In this document: one piece after another, positions 1-7,756 of the stretch | How the letters are laid out: the number at the start of each line of letters is the position of its first letter | How positions within the stretch are numbered: the first letter of the stretch is position 1 | DNA from: Stenotrophomonas maltophilia | GTDB lineage: Bacteria > Pseudomonadota > Gammaproteobacteria > Xanthomonadales > Xanthomonadaceae | DNA length: 64,000 nt | Assembly: GCA_002435595.1 (NCBI GenBank) | Contig: DJBL01000023.1 | Coordinates: 1-64,000 of the forward strand | Reading direction: 5' to 3' | Notes under the pieces: generated by a model | Seen by the model: the letters and a program-made list of their open reading frames with translations, nothing else | Database searches by the model: none | Told to the model about the DNA's origin: nothing | Made by a program: the position numbers and the translations under genes

Positions 1-636
1 GGCGGCATCCGCGGCGGGGGCCGCGGCGGCATGCGCCTGCGCTGCCTGCAGCTCGGCGTTGGCCGTGGCCAGCGCCTGTTCCTGCAGGGCCAGCAGTTCG
101 TGGGCCTGGATCTCGGCGTCCTTGATCGACAGGCGGAAATCGGCATACATCTCCAGCACCCGCGCCTCGCGCTCGAGCTGCTCGCCCGCATCGCGGCTGA
201 CGTCCAGGAAGGTGCGGCGGATCTTCTCGAAGCGGCTGGGGATGTCGCCCCGGGTCAGCTTCATCCACAGGTTCTGCAGGCGCTCGCCCATGTCGATCCT
301 GCCATCGCGGACCTGTTCGACCATGGCCGTGGCATCGTCACGAATGCTGTCGAACGCGCGCACGATCTCGGTGTAGCGGTCCGATACCCGCGCCGAGCTG
401 ATCTCCTCGCGCATGACCTGGTTGAAGTGCCCCGATTGCTGCAGCACGCGCGCGATCGCCACTACGCGACCTTCGTCCAGATTGGCCAACTGGGTCACCA
501 GCGCTACCGCCGGTGCGTTGTTCTCCTGCGGGGCGACCAGGCCCAGGCTGCGCAGGGTGGCCATTGCCCGGTCCAGGTAGTTGGACGCGGCAGGCACGGT
601 GGTGGCCTGCGGCGCAGGAAGGGTGGACTCGGACAT
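1..636 (-). CDS. Partial coiled-coil protein of unknown function (C-terminus outside window)
   Basis: An open frame of 212 codons runs from an ATG at 636 (MSESTLPAPQATT) off the left edge without a stop. After a short Pro/Ala-rich start, the protein is mostly charged helix with heptad-like spacing (for example RFEKIRRTFLDVSRDAGEQL) and ends in the window with an Ala/Gln-rich stretch. No signal peptide or membrane segment is visible. I do not recognise the family. It lies upstream of a zinc-ribbon/SPFH operon on the same strand but about 3.3 kb away, so shared transcription is not implied. That the frame is coding is well supported by its length and composition; the function is not. Confidence 0.7.
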   Translation of the reverse strand, partial: MSESTLPAPQATTVPAASNYLDRAMATLRSLGLVAPQENNAPAVALVTQLANLDEGRVVAIARVLQQSGHFNQVMREEISSARVSDRYTEIVRAFDSIRDDATAMVEQVRDGRIDMGERLQNLWMKLTRGDIPSRFEKIRRTFLDVSRDAGEQLEREARVLEMYADFRLSIKDAEIQAHELLALQEQALATANAELQAAQAHAAAAPAADAA

Positions 637-953
637 GAGCGCTGTTCCAGACAATGGATGAGGTGGAGGAATTCAACAGGGCCGCGCAGGCTGCACCTGC
701 AGCGCGCAGCGCGCAGAGAGGGGAAGAGGAAAAGAGGGGTGCGGCAGCGGGCGCAGCCCGGACGCGGCCAGCGGCAGGTGCGGCGGCAGATTGGTGCGGT
801 ACGGACAGATGGCAGGCACCTCGGACGCGTCCAATGCGTGTCGCCCCCCTTGGGCGATTCCCGGGCGCATTGTAGCGGGAGCGTGCGCGCGCGAGGAGGC
901 CGTCGCGCGCGGGCCGGTGCGTGCGCGAGCGGCGTGGAGGTCGTTGTGTACCT
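637..953. other. Gene-poor gap
   Basis: These 317 bases separate two minus-strand genes. They are very GC-rich, with short GCGC and CGCGCG runs near 885-930. The frames that cross them have low-complexity Arg/Ala/Gly translations typical of non-coding reading. The promoter of the partial coiled-coil gene should lie at the left side. I see no clear -35/-10 pair, terminator or RNA gene. Confidence 0.5.
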
Positions 954-1577
954 CTAGCGTTGCCAGTACACGGCGGCCAGTGCGGCCGCCAGCGCCTTGT
1001 CTGCCGCCGCCTGGCTGAAGGGCGGCGTGCGCGGCGGGTCGTACACCTCTGGCCGGGTGCCCGCCACGATCAGGTCGATCGCATAACAGGCGCCGTCCCG
1101 CACGGCGCGGTAGCTGTCGGCGGACACGTAATGGCTCATCGCCGCGTCGCTGGTCTTGAAGTGGGCGAACGCTACGCCGCCCACCACGGCCGGCGCCGCC
1201 GCACCACTGGCTTGCGCCGGCGGCACCCGGCAGGCCGTGATGTCCGCGGCGGTCGTACTGCGCCCGATCCGCATCTCGGCCGAGGTCACCTCGTTGGAAC
1301 CGTCCACCACCACCGCCACCAGCGGCGTGCCGGCGCTGCCGGGCGCCGGGTACAGCTTCCAGGCATCAAGGGTGAGATAGCTGCGCTTGAAGTCGTGCGC
1401 CAGGTGCGTGCCGGCCACCGGGCGTACTGCGATCCCCTTGCCAGGCTCCGCAAACCCGCCCACGTCACCCGGCGCCGCGGCGGTGGGAGGCGCAGGATCG
1501 GCTGGCCGGGCGGTACAGCCGGCGCAGGCTGCCAGCAGCAGCGCGGCACTTGCGTGGATGCCCAGGGCATGTTTCAT
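954..1577 (-). CDS. Putative lipoprotein, function unknown
   Basis: The frame encodes 207 residues from an ATG at 1577. The start is chosen because MKHALGIHASAALLLAACAG is a lipoprotein signal with a LAAC lipobox, placing the modified cysteine at about residue 18. The longer frame upstream reads low-complexity Arg/Gly/Pro and is not credible. The mature part begins with a Pro/Ala linker and continues as a compact domain of about 170 residues with two cysteines (TACRVPP, GACYAID). I do not recognise the domain. It is probably anchored in the outer membrane or on the periplasmic face of the inner membrane. It lies just downstream of the proline iminopeptidase gene on the same strand, about 100 bp away. 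Confidence 0.7.
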   Translation of the reverse strand: MKHALGIHASAALLLAACAGCTARPADPAPPTAAAPGDVGGFAEPGKGIAVRPVAGTHLAHDFKRSYLTLDAWKLYPAPGSAGTPLVAVVVDGSNEVTSAEMRIGRSTTAADITACRVPPAQASGAAAPAVVGGVAFAHFKTSDAAMSHYVSADSYRAVRDGACYAIDLIVAGTRPEVYDPPRTPPFSQAAADKALAAALAAVYWQR

Positions 1578-1680
1578 GTCGGTCTCGTGGTCCCGTCCGG
1601 ATCCACCGGATCGTGCGCCGGCCCCCGTTAAGCCGGCGCCACGCGCAGGTGCACGACCGGGCAGGGCGACAGCGCAGCGC

Positions 1681-2640
1681 CTAGCCGGGCCGCCCGATGC
1701 GATCGGCGAAGGCGTCGGTGGCCCGCACCAGTGCATCGGCGGTGGCCGGCTCGGTCGCGCCGTGGCCGGCCAGCACCATCTCCAGCCTCGCCTCGGGCCA
1801 GGCGCAGGCCAGCTCCCAGGCGCTGCGGGCCGGGCAGATGATGTCGTAGCGGCCCTGTACGATCACCCCTGGCAGGTGGCGGATGCGGTTGATGTCACGC
1901 AGCAGTTGAGCGTGCTCCAGGAAGGCGTGGTGGCGGAAGTAGTGCGCTTCGATCCGGGCTTTGGCCAGGGTCGCCATCGGATCGGCGCTGGATACCGCGT
2001 CCACGTCGTGCACCAGGGTGGCGGCGTTGTCCTCCCAGCCCAGCCAGGCCTCGGCCGCGGCGATCCGGGTCGCCAGGTCATCGCTGTCCAGCCGCTGCCA
2101 GTAGGCGGCGATCATGCTGCCGCGCTCATCTGCCGGGATATGCGCTTCGTAGCGCGCCCAGCGCTCGGGAAACACCCAGCGCGCACCGCCATCGGCCTCG
2201 TTGAACCAGCGATTCTCCTCGGCCCGGCCCAGGTACACGCCGCGCACGATCAGCCCCGTGGCGCGCTGCGGATGCGCCTGCGCATACGCCAAGGCAAGGG
2301 TGGAGCCCCACGAGCCGCCGAACACCAGCCAGCGCTCGATGCCCAGGTGCGCGCGCACCGTCTCGATATCGGCGACCAGGTGCGCGGTGGTGTTGTCGCG
2401 CAGCTCGCCGAAGGGCGTGGAGCGGCCGCTGCCGCGCTGGTCGATCAGGACGATGCGGTACCGTGCCGGGTCGAAGAAGCGGCGATGGGTGGGCGAGGCG
2501 CCTGCGCCCGGGCCGCCATGCAGGAACACCACCGGAATCCCGTCCGGCGTGCCGCATTCCTCCACGTGCAGGGTGTGCAGGCTGTCGACCGCCAACGCAA
2601 ACGCGTTGTAGGGGCTGATTGGCGGATAGAGCGTGCGCAT
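1681..2640 (-). CDS. pip: Proline iminopeptidase
   Basis: This 319-residue alpha/beta hydrolase should release N-terminal proline from peptides in the cytoplasm. The oxyanion motif HGGPGAG is near residue 42, DQRGSGRS follows near residue 68, and the nucleophile elbow GGSWGS near residue 108 supplies the catalytic serine. The C-terminal GHGATEP carries the probable catalytic histidine, and GRYDIICP the aspartate. Length matches the S33 family. The ATG at 2640 is chosen because AGGAGCG precedes it at good spacing and the N-terminus MRTLYPPISPY is typical of the family; a longer frame exists but looks spurious. Confidence 0.92.
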   Translation of the reverse strand: MRTLYPPISPYNAFALAVDSLHTLHVEECGTPDGIPVVFLHGGPGAGASPTHRRFFDPARYRIVLIDQRGSGRSTPFGELRDNTTAHLVADIETVRAHLGIERWLVFGGSWGSTLALAYAQAHPQRATGLIVRGVYLGRAEENRWFNEADGGARWVFPERWARYEAHIPADERGSMIAAYWQRLDSDDLATRIAAAEAWLGWEDNAATLVHDVDAVSSADPMATLAKARIEAHYFRHHAFLEHAQLLRDINRIRHLPGVIVQGRYDIICPARSAWELACAWPEARLEMVLAGHGATEPATADALVRATDAFADRIGRPG

Positions 2641-2740
2641 GGAGCGCTCCTGGGTGACGGGGCAGGGCAGCATAGCGACCGTGGCGCGGGCGGTCATCCC
2701 GGCGCCGGCACGCGGGCAGCGCCGGTCTGCGGCACAGTTG

Positions 2741-2756
2741 GTAGGAGTATTCCTAC
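2741..2756. promoter_or_regulatory. Inverted repeat GTAGGA-N4-TCCTAC, candidate operator
   Basis: A perfect 6-bp dyad GTAGGAGTATTCCTAC lies in the gap between pip (leftward) and the small exported protein at 2887. A second half-site, CTCCTAG, occurs about 50 bp downstream. The sequence resembles sites bound by NarL/FixJ-type response regulators such as the RcsB box (TAAGAATATTCCTA-like). The regulator is not in the window, so its identity is inference. Confidence 0.4.
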
Positions 2757-2886
2757 ATCACTCACCGCTCTACCCCTATGTTCGCGCGAGGCCGCCACTC
2801 CTAGACTCTCACCGAAAAACATGAAGATCGCGCGCAGTCAGGCGCGGTAGCGGTCCGGCCGCAATGACACACGGGGAGTCTTGCCG

Positions 2887-3312
2887 ATGAAACGTACTTC
2901 GATGAAGCCAGCTGCCGTGGCCAGCGTGCTGTTGGGCGTGCTGCTGGCGGGCACCTCCAGTGCGGACACTCCGCTCAGCGCCGACGCCAAGGCGCGCGCC
3001 GATGCATGGATCGGCCGTGATGCCTCCGAGCTGCTGCTGCAGCTCCGGGTCGACGGCGGGCGGCTGGAGATCGACGAAGACGACAGTGCCATGGAGACGT
3101 ACTACACCTCCAACACCAAGAAGCCGGCATGGACCGAGAACGTGTACGGGGCGGTTGGCGATCTGAGGTATGTGGACCACCAGGTCCAGCACCCGCCCGA
3201 GCACCGCTGCGACATCACCTATGTGGCCGACCGCGAAGGCATCATCCGCCGCTGGGAACATGACGGCCCGCAGTGTGACAAGGACATTGTCGGGCCCAAG
3301 GCAAAGCGCTGA
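2887..3312 (+). CDS. Small exported protein, function unknown
   Basis: The 141-residue product begins MKRTSMKPAAVASVLLGVLL and has a Sec signal peptide ending at about residue 26 (GTSSA). The mature protein is acidic at its start, contains a helix of the type KARADAWIGRDASELLLQL, and has two cysteines (HRCDITYV, PQCDKD) that could pair in the periplasm. The ATG at 2887 follows a GGGGAG ribosome-binding sequence; the TTG two codons upstream lies too close to it. The family is not recognised. The next gene starts 50 bp downstream on the same strand and is also exported, so the two may be co-transcribed. Confidence 0.7.
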   Translation: MKRTSMKPAAVASVLLGVLLAGTSSADTPLSADAKARADAWIGRDASELLLQLRVDGGRLEIDEDDSAMETYYTSNTKKPAWTENVYGAVGDLRYVDHQVQHPPEHRCDITYVADREGIIRRWEHDGPQCDKDIVGPKAKR

Positions 3313-3362
3313 TCGCACGAGGCGATCACGTTCAACGTCACACGATCAGGGAGATCTGCACC

Positions 3363-3830
3363 ATGCTCAAGAACTGGCGGATTTGCATCACGGCCGTGCT
3401 GCTGGCATCGGCCGCACTGGCTGGCCCGGCACTGGCCAAGCAGCGCCCGGGCGTGATCGAGGAGCTGCAGCCGATCGAAAACCGCGGCGATGACACCTCC
3501 AAGCGCACCCGTTTCGGGCGCGCCCTGGGCGAGAACCTCGGCACCCTGGGCGGGCTGGCGGCCGCTACCGGCCTGGGCCGCTCCGGCCATGCCGAGGCCG
3601 GCGTGGTGGCCGTGCCGGTCGCCGCCGCCGGCGGCGCCAAGGTTGGCGGCGTGGTGGGTGAGAAAATTGCCGGCGAAGGCCCGGCCACGCGCTACATGGT
3701 CAAGGTGCGCCTGGACGAAGGCCGCGTGCTGAGCACCACCCAGCTGCGCGAGAACATTGTCGGCCTGGGGGTCGGCAGTCGCGTGATGGTCGACGGCAAC
3801 GGCGACGAGGCCCGCATCACCGCCAAGTGA
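3363..3830 (+). CDS. Exported glycine-zipper-like protein
   Basis: The 155-residue protein starts MLKNWRICITAVLLASAALA with a signal peptide cleaved near ALA-KQ. The middle, about residues 55-105, is rich in Gly and Ala with regular GxxxG spacing (GENLGTLGGLAAATGLG, AAAGGAKVGGVVGEKIAGEG), as in glycine-zipper outer-membrane proteins such as SlyB. The C-terminal 50 residues form a small beta-rich domain (YMVKVRLDEGRVLSTTQ). There is no lipobox cysteine, so it is probably soluble in the periplasm or inserted by the zipper. The exact role is unknown. Confidence 0.65.
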   Translation: MLKNWRICITAVLLASAALAGPALAKQRPGVIEELQPIENRGDDTSKRTRFGRALGENLGTLGGLAAATGLGRSGHAEAGVVAVPVAAAGGAKVGGVVGEKIAGEGPATRYMVKVRLDEGRVLSTTQLRENIVGLGVGSRVMVDGNGDEARITAK

Positions 3831-3835
3831 GGGTT

Positions 3836-3872
3836 CTCCCGGGGCGCCAGGTGCTGCGCCGCCCCGGGGGAG
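3836..3872. terminator. GC-rich hairpin between convergent genes
   Basis: Directly after the stop of the glycine-zipper gene, CTCCCGGGGCG pairs with CGCCCCGGGGGAG across a short loop. The hairpin sits between this gene and the convergent operon ending at 3887. It lacks a long T-run on either side, so termination efficiency is uncertain. Confidence 0.45.
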
Positions 3873-3886
3873 CGAACCACCGTCCG

Positions 3887-4138
3887 TTACCCGCCTTCGC
3901 GGTTCACCCGTGTGCGATAGGCCTGCACGTTGTCGCCGCGGATCCGTCGTTCCTGCGTCCCCGTCACCGTATCGACCTTGGCGTCCGAGCCGGTCACCGG
4001 CTTGGCGTCGATCGCGGTTTCGCGCTCGAAGGCGTGGGATTTGTCGGTGTTGCGGTAGTACCGGTACAGCGCCCAGTACAGCGCGGTCGCGCCGGCAGGG
4101 CCTGCAGCCAGCAACCAGAGTCCACTGTCATCGCTCAT
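3887..4138 (-). CDS. Small membrane protein, last gene of the SPFH operon
   Basis: An 83-residue protein starts at an ATG at 4138 that overlaps the stop of the preceding zinc-ribbon gene as ATGA, so it is probably translationally coupled. One membrane segment spans about residues 6-25 (GLWLLAAGPAGATALYWALY), followed by a basic, hydrophilic tail. No known domain is recognised. Position and coupling suggest it works with the zinc-ribbon membrane protein and the SPFH protein upstream. Confidence 0.65.
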   Translation of the reverse strand: MSDDSGLWLLAAGPAGATALYWALYRYYRNTDKSHAFERETAIDAKPVTGSDAKVDTVTGTQERRIRGDNVQAYRTRVNREGG

Positions 4139-5484
4139 GAGGCAGCTACCAGGAAGAAGAGCACGAGGGCTTCGATGATGGTGCCGGTGGTCAACGCCGC
4201 CAGCAGCAGTTTCCACTGCTGCACCGGCACGCTGCCCATCGTTTCACCGGTGCGGCCATTGACCGCGATGTAGTGCAGCATGCCGCCGTTGCGGCCTGGC
4301 TGGTGGTAGGAGTACAGCCAGACCGGCAGGTACATCGACACCCAGCGCGACCCGTGCACGTCCAGCCGTTCCTGTTCCCAGCGTACGCCGCGATCGTAGC
4401 GGCGCACCGACCCCTCCACCTGTGCGCGGGCGATCGACAGCAACTGGTCCTCCAGCCGCGGCCGCAGCTTGTCCACGTCCAGGTTGCGCTTCTCCGAGGA
4501 GAAACCCATCAGGTAGGACGCGTTCCACTTCAGCGCATTCTTGGTATCGAAGGGCAGGATCGTGTTGATGATGTTGTTGGTGTTGGCACGCGTGTCCAGG
4601 TTGCCGCGCTCGGCCGAGGATTCCAGCGGCAGGTCGTCCACGGTGAAATCCACCTGGCGCTCCACGTGGTACACGTCGGCGTCGTAGTAGGTCTTCTTGT
4701 TCTTTTCGGTCCCGCGGGTGTACTCGCGCGTCTTGATCTCACCCTTGCCGGCCACCGCAGCGCTGACGTTGCTGTCCACGATCATGTAGGGCAGATACAC
4801 GCCGATCACGTTCTCCGGCGTGAACTCCTGCTTGAACGCCTTGAGTGCGAACAGGCGGCGCTTGTCCACGAACTGGCGGATCCGCGCCACCGCGTCGTCC
4901 TTGCCGATCCGGAACGGCAGCACCGCGTCGGGCACCGCACCGTTGGCCACCTGCTCATTGACCCCGAACACGTGGCGGCACCAATGGCAGCGTGCCGTCA
5001 TCGTGCTTTCGGTATTGATGGTCACCTCGGCGCCGCAACCGGTGCACTTGAAGCTCATCAGGCTGGCCGCGTCGGCGGCGATGTCGCGCGCCCCCGAGGC
5101 GATCACCGTCCCACGCAGCTGGTCGATGCCTTCGCCCAGGCCGAAGGCCTCTTCGGCCCGCGCACCGTCCCACTCGTTGCGGCAGAACTGGCAGACCAGC
5201 ACATCGGTGCCCAGCTTCAGGCGGATATCGGTGCTGCCGCATTTGGGGCAGCGGTTCAGGCCGTCCTTGAGCTCGGCGGCGGACGTGTCCAGCGCGACCG
5301 GATCGGGCGCCTCCAGTTCGTCACGGATCGCGCCCGGCAGCGTGGCCGGGTCGATCGGGAAGCTGCCGGGCAGGGGAGGTACGTCGCGCGGCGAACCCGG
5401 CCCGGTGGCGGCCGCCGCCGGCAAAGGCGGTGGCGCCGTGGGCCGGGGCGGCAACGGCGGCGGATTGGATCCTGGGGTGGTCAT
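4135..5484 (-). CDS. TFIIB-type zinc-ribbon membrane protein
   Basis: This 449-residue protein has a Pro-rich N-terminus (residues 1-45), then two zinc ribbons: CPKCG...CQFC around residues 78-100 and CTGCG...CHWC around residues 146-168. A long central domain of unknown fold follows, and a single C-terminal membrane helix (LLLAALTTGTIIEALVLFFL) sits at the very end. The layout suits a tail-anchored protein facing the cytoplasm. It begins 21 bp after the SPFH gene and overlaps the next small gene by 4 bp, forming a three-gene operon. Zinc-ribbon proteins of this kind often accompany SPFH proteins; the biochemical role is not established. Confidence 0.75.
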   Translation of the reverse strand: MTTPGSNPPPLPPRPTAPPPLPAAAATGPGSPRDVPPLPGSFPIDPATLPGAIRDELEAPDPVALDTSAAELKDGLNRCPKCGSTDIRLKLGTDVLVCQFCRNEWDGARAEEAFGLGEGIDQLRGTVIASGARDIAADAASLMSFKCTGCGAEVTINTESTMTARCHWCRHVFGVNEQVANGAVPDAVLPFRIGKDDAVARIRQFVDKRRLFALKAFKQEFTPENVIGVYLPYMIVDSNVSAAVAGKGEIKTREYTRGTEKNKKTYYDADVYHVERQVDFTVDDLPLESSAERGNLDTRANTNNIINTILPFDTKNALKWNASYLMGFSSEKRNLDVDKLRPRLEDQLLSIARAQVEGSVRRYDRGVRWEQERLDVHGSRWVSMYLPVWLYSYHQPGRNGGMLHYIAVNGRTGETMGSVPVQQWKLLLAALTTGTIIEALVLFFLVAAS

Positions 5485-5505
5485 CGGGGTGCGGCGTCCT
5501 GCTGC

Positions 5506-6645
5506 TTAGAGGCCCAGCGCCTTGGCCTTGAGCGCGTTGTAGTCGTCCTGGGTGATCAGGCCCAGATCCAGCATTTCCTTGGCCTTCTTCAGCTTGGCCA
5601 CCGGATCATCGGCTGCTGGCGCGACCGGCTGCTGCATGCCACCCACGCCGAGCATGCCCGAGGCCATGCCCACGCCAACCAGGCCCGCGGCCCCGCCGTT
5701 CTCGCCGGCCGACTGGATGCCCTGGGCCACGCTGGCCTGCAGGTTCGCGTTGCCACGTGCACCGGCCAACGCATCGGCGCGCTGCACCGTCTTGAGCAGT
5801 TCACGGGTATTGGCGTCGTACTCGATCGAGACGATCGCGGTCTTGACGATGGCCAGGCCGCGGTCGGACTTCCACTGGTAGCCCTGTTCCACCGCCGCGG
5901 ACAGGCTCTGTGCAAAGCCCAGTGAATCCTGCTGCAGCTTGGTGATGCGATTGCCCTTGCCGGGATCGTTGGTATACAGGCTGAAGGCGGGGGCCAGCGA
6001 ACCGACCACTTCGTTGAACAGCTGGCTGGCGGCCGCGTTGTCCAGATCGGTGAAGTCGAACACCTGGCCCGGCTGCAGGTAGCTGGCCGGCACGAAATTC
6101 TTCACGAACAGGATCGGGTCGACGATCTTCAGCGTGTACGAGCCGCGGGTGACCGCGCCTACCTGGGTGCCCAGGAAACCGTCGTCCCAGTAGATCTCCG
6201 ACTGGGTGCCGAACCGGTTGTCCGGCAATTCCTTGAGCGAGACGAAGAACGCCGCCTGCTGCGAACCGGGCTGGCCGCCGAACTTGAAGCGCTCCCAGCT
6301 CTGCTTGATCAGCGGCCCGACCAGGCCGTCACCGGCGAACAGCGACTGCGAATTCAGGTCGTCCGAACGCCATTCGTACCCGCCGGCCTCGGCGACGAAG
6401 GCGGTGATCGCACCGTCCTGCATCAGCAGCAGGCCATAGCCCTCGGGCACCACGATCTTCGAACCGTTGCTGATGATGTTGGACGAGGCGCTGGTGTTGG
6501 AGCCGCGCCCGGCATTGGTGCCGCGCGGGACCGCGGCGAACAGTGCCGCCGTCGACGGCAGGCCGCCGGGCACGGTGTAGAAATCCTTCCACTGGTCGGC
6601 CAGAACACCGCCGACTGCCCCCTTCACTGCCTGTACCAGACCCAT
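5506..6645 (-). CDS. SPFH-domain protein with C-terminal SHOCT motif (YdjI-like)
   Basis: The 379-residue protein has an N-terminal segment rich in Gly/Ala (MGLVQAVKGAVGGVLADQWK), a large SPFH/band-7-like core (about residues 30-270), a Met/Gly-rich linker and a C-terminal SHOCT module (DPVAKLKKAKEMLDLGLITQ). This is the layout of the YdjI / virion-core-like SPFH group, proteins thought to scaffold membrane microdomains. The ATG at 6645 is preferred over a TTG two codons upstream because AGGGAG lies six bases before the ATG. It is the first gene of the operon with the zinc-ribbon and small membrane proteins. Confidence 0.8.
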   Translation of the reverse strand: MGLVQAVKGAVGGVLADQWKDFYTVPGGLPSTAALFAAVPRGTNAGRGSNTSASSNIISNGSKIVVPEGYGLLLMQDGAITAFVAEAGGYEWRSDDLNSQSLFAGDGLVGPLIKQSWERFKFGGQPGSQQAAFFVSLKELPDNRFGTQSEIYWDDGFLGTQVGAVTRGSYTLKIVDPILFVKNFVPASYLQPGQVFDFTDLDNAAASQLFNEVVGSLAPAFSLYTNDPGKGNRITKLQQDSLGFAQSLSAAVEQGYQWKSDRGLAIVKTAIVSIEYDANTRELLKTVQRADALAGARGNANLQASVAQGIQSAGENGGAAGLVGVGMASGMLGVGGMQQPVAPAADDPVAKLKKAKEMLDLGLITQDDYNALKAKALGL

Positions 6646-6849
6646 GACCAACTCCCTGTAATCCGTGGACGGGCAGGGTGCCCGTCATGCGCAGCCGACT
6701 ATATCAGCAGCTAGCCCCGGCAACGGACCCGCCGCCCCCGGACACCCAGGCGCCGCCCGCCGCGGCCATGCGGGAGAGGGTGGCCACCCGATGGGCCGCC
6801 CGCGGCGTTGCCCGCTACACTGGCTCCTTCGTCCGCCCCGGGGTTTTCG

Positions 6850-7629
6850 ATGTCGGCACAGGCGTTGGGCACGGCCATCGAGCAGCGCTTGAAACAGGAG
6901 TGCGAGGCGATATCGGCCGCGTTGTCGTCCACCCACGACCTGCACGCGGCCATCCACGCCACGCGCAAAGCCGTGCGACGCATGCGTGCGCTGCTGGCCC
7001 TGCTGGCCGACACCGCGTTGGCGCTGGAGCGCACCGATCGCGCCCTGCAGCGCCTGGGCGATGGCCTGTCCACGGCCCGCGACGCGCACGTCGTGGTGGA
7101 GGCGTCCAGGCAGCTGCAGCAACGGCATCCCGCGCCGGGGTGGGACAGGGTGATCGCGCTGCTCGGTGCACGCCGCGCGCGCATCCTGCAGCGCCTGCAG
7201 CACGCCGACCCGGGCCTGCAGCGCCGCCGCCGCGCGATCGAACGGATCTGCGAAGGCCTGGCCCCGCTTGCCTGGGACGTGGTGCGCCGCCAGCACCTGC
7301 GCCATGGGCTTGCGCGCAGCGAACGACGCGTCGATAAAGCGGCCGCCCGCGCCATGCGCCACCACGAACCCGAGGCCATCCATCGCTGGCGCCGCCGCGT
7401 GCGGCGGCTGCGCATGCAGCGCGATGTGATGCGCGAGCTGGGTGCTTTGCCTGGCGAGAAGGCAGGGCAGGCCGGCGACGCCCGGCAGTCGCGCAACCTG
7501 CACAAGCTCAGCGACCAGCTCGGCTGGCAGCAGGACCTGCGGCTGCTGCATGCCCTGGTGCGCGCCATGCCGGCCCACGCGGACAAGCCGGCGCTGCTGG
7601 GCCATATCCAGCAGGCAATGCAGCCGTGA
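6850..7629 (+). CDS. CHAD-domain protein
   Basis: The 259-residue protein is an all-helical, strongly basic CHAD domain. Conserved histidine/arginine pairs appear in IHATRKAVRRMRALLALL near residue 35 and IHRWRRRVRRLRMQRD near residue 175. CHAD domains bind polyphosphate through such residues; here the domain stands alone, without an attached CYTH phosphatase. The ATG at 6850 (MSAQALGTAIEQRLK) is used; the frame reaches 14 codons further upstream, but that part looks non-coding. It is followed about 130 bp later by the RTX gene. Confidence 0.85.
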   Translation: MSAQALGTAIEQRLKQECEAISAALSSTHDLHAAIHATRKAVRRMRALLALLADTALALERTDRALQRLGDGLSTARDAHVVVEASRQLQQRHPAPGWDRVIALLGARRARILQRLQHADPGLQRRRRAIERICEGLAPLAWDVVRRQHLRHGLARSERRVDKAAARAMRHHEPEAIHRWRRRVRRLRMQRDVMRELGALPGEKAGQAGDARQSRNLHKLSDQLGWQQDLRLLHALVRAMPAHADKPALLGHIQQAMQP

Positions 7630-7756
7630 ATGCCCCCGCCGCAGCGCGCCGCACCGCGCACAAACCGGCGTCGCGACGGCCCTGCAATCGCTGTGCCACG
7701 CGCCCCGCGCGGCTCGTATATAGTGCGCTCACCACATGGATGATCGGGAGGCGCAG

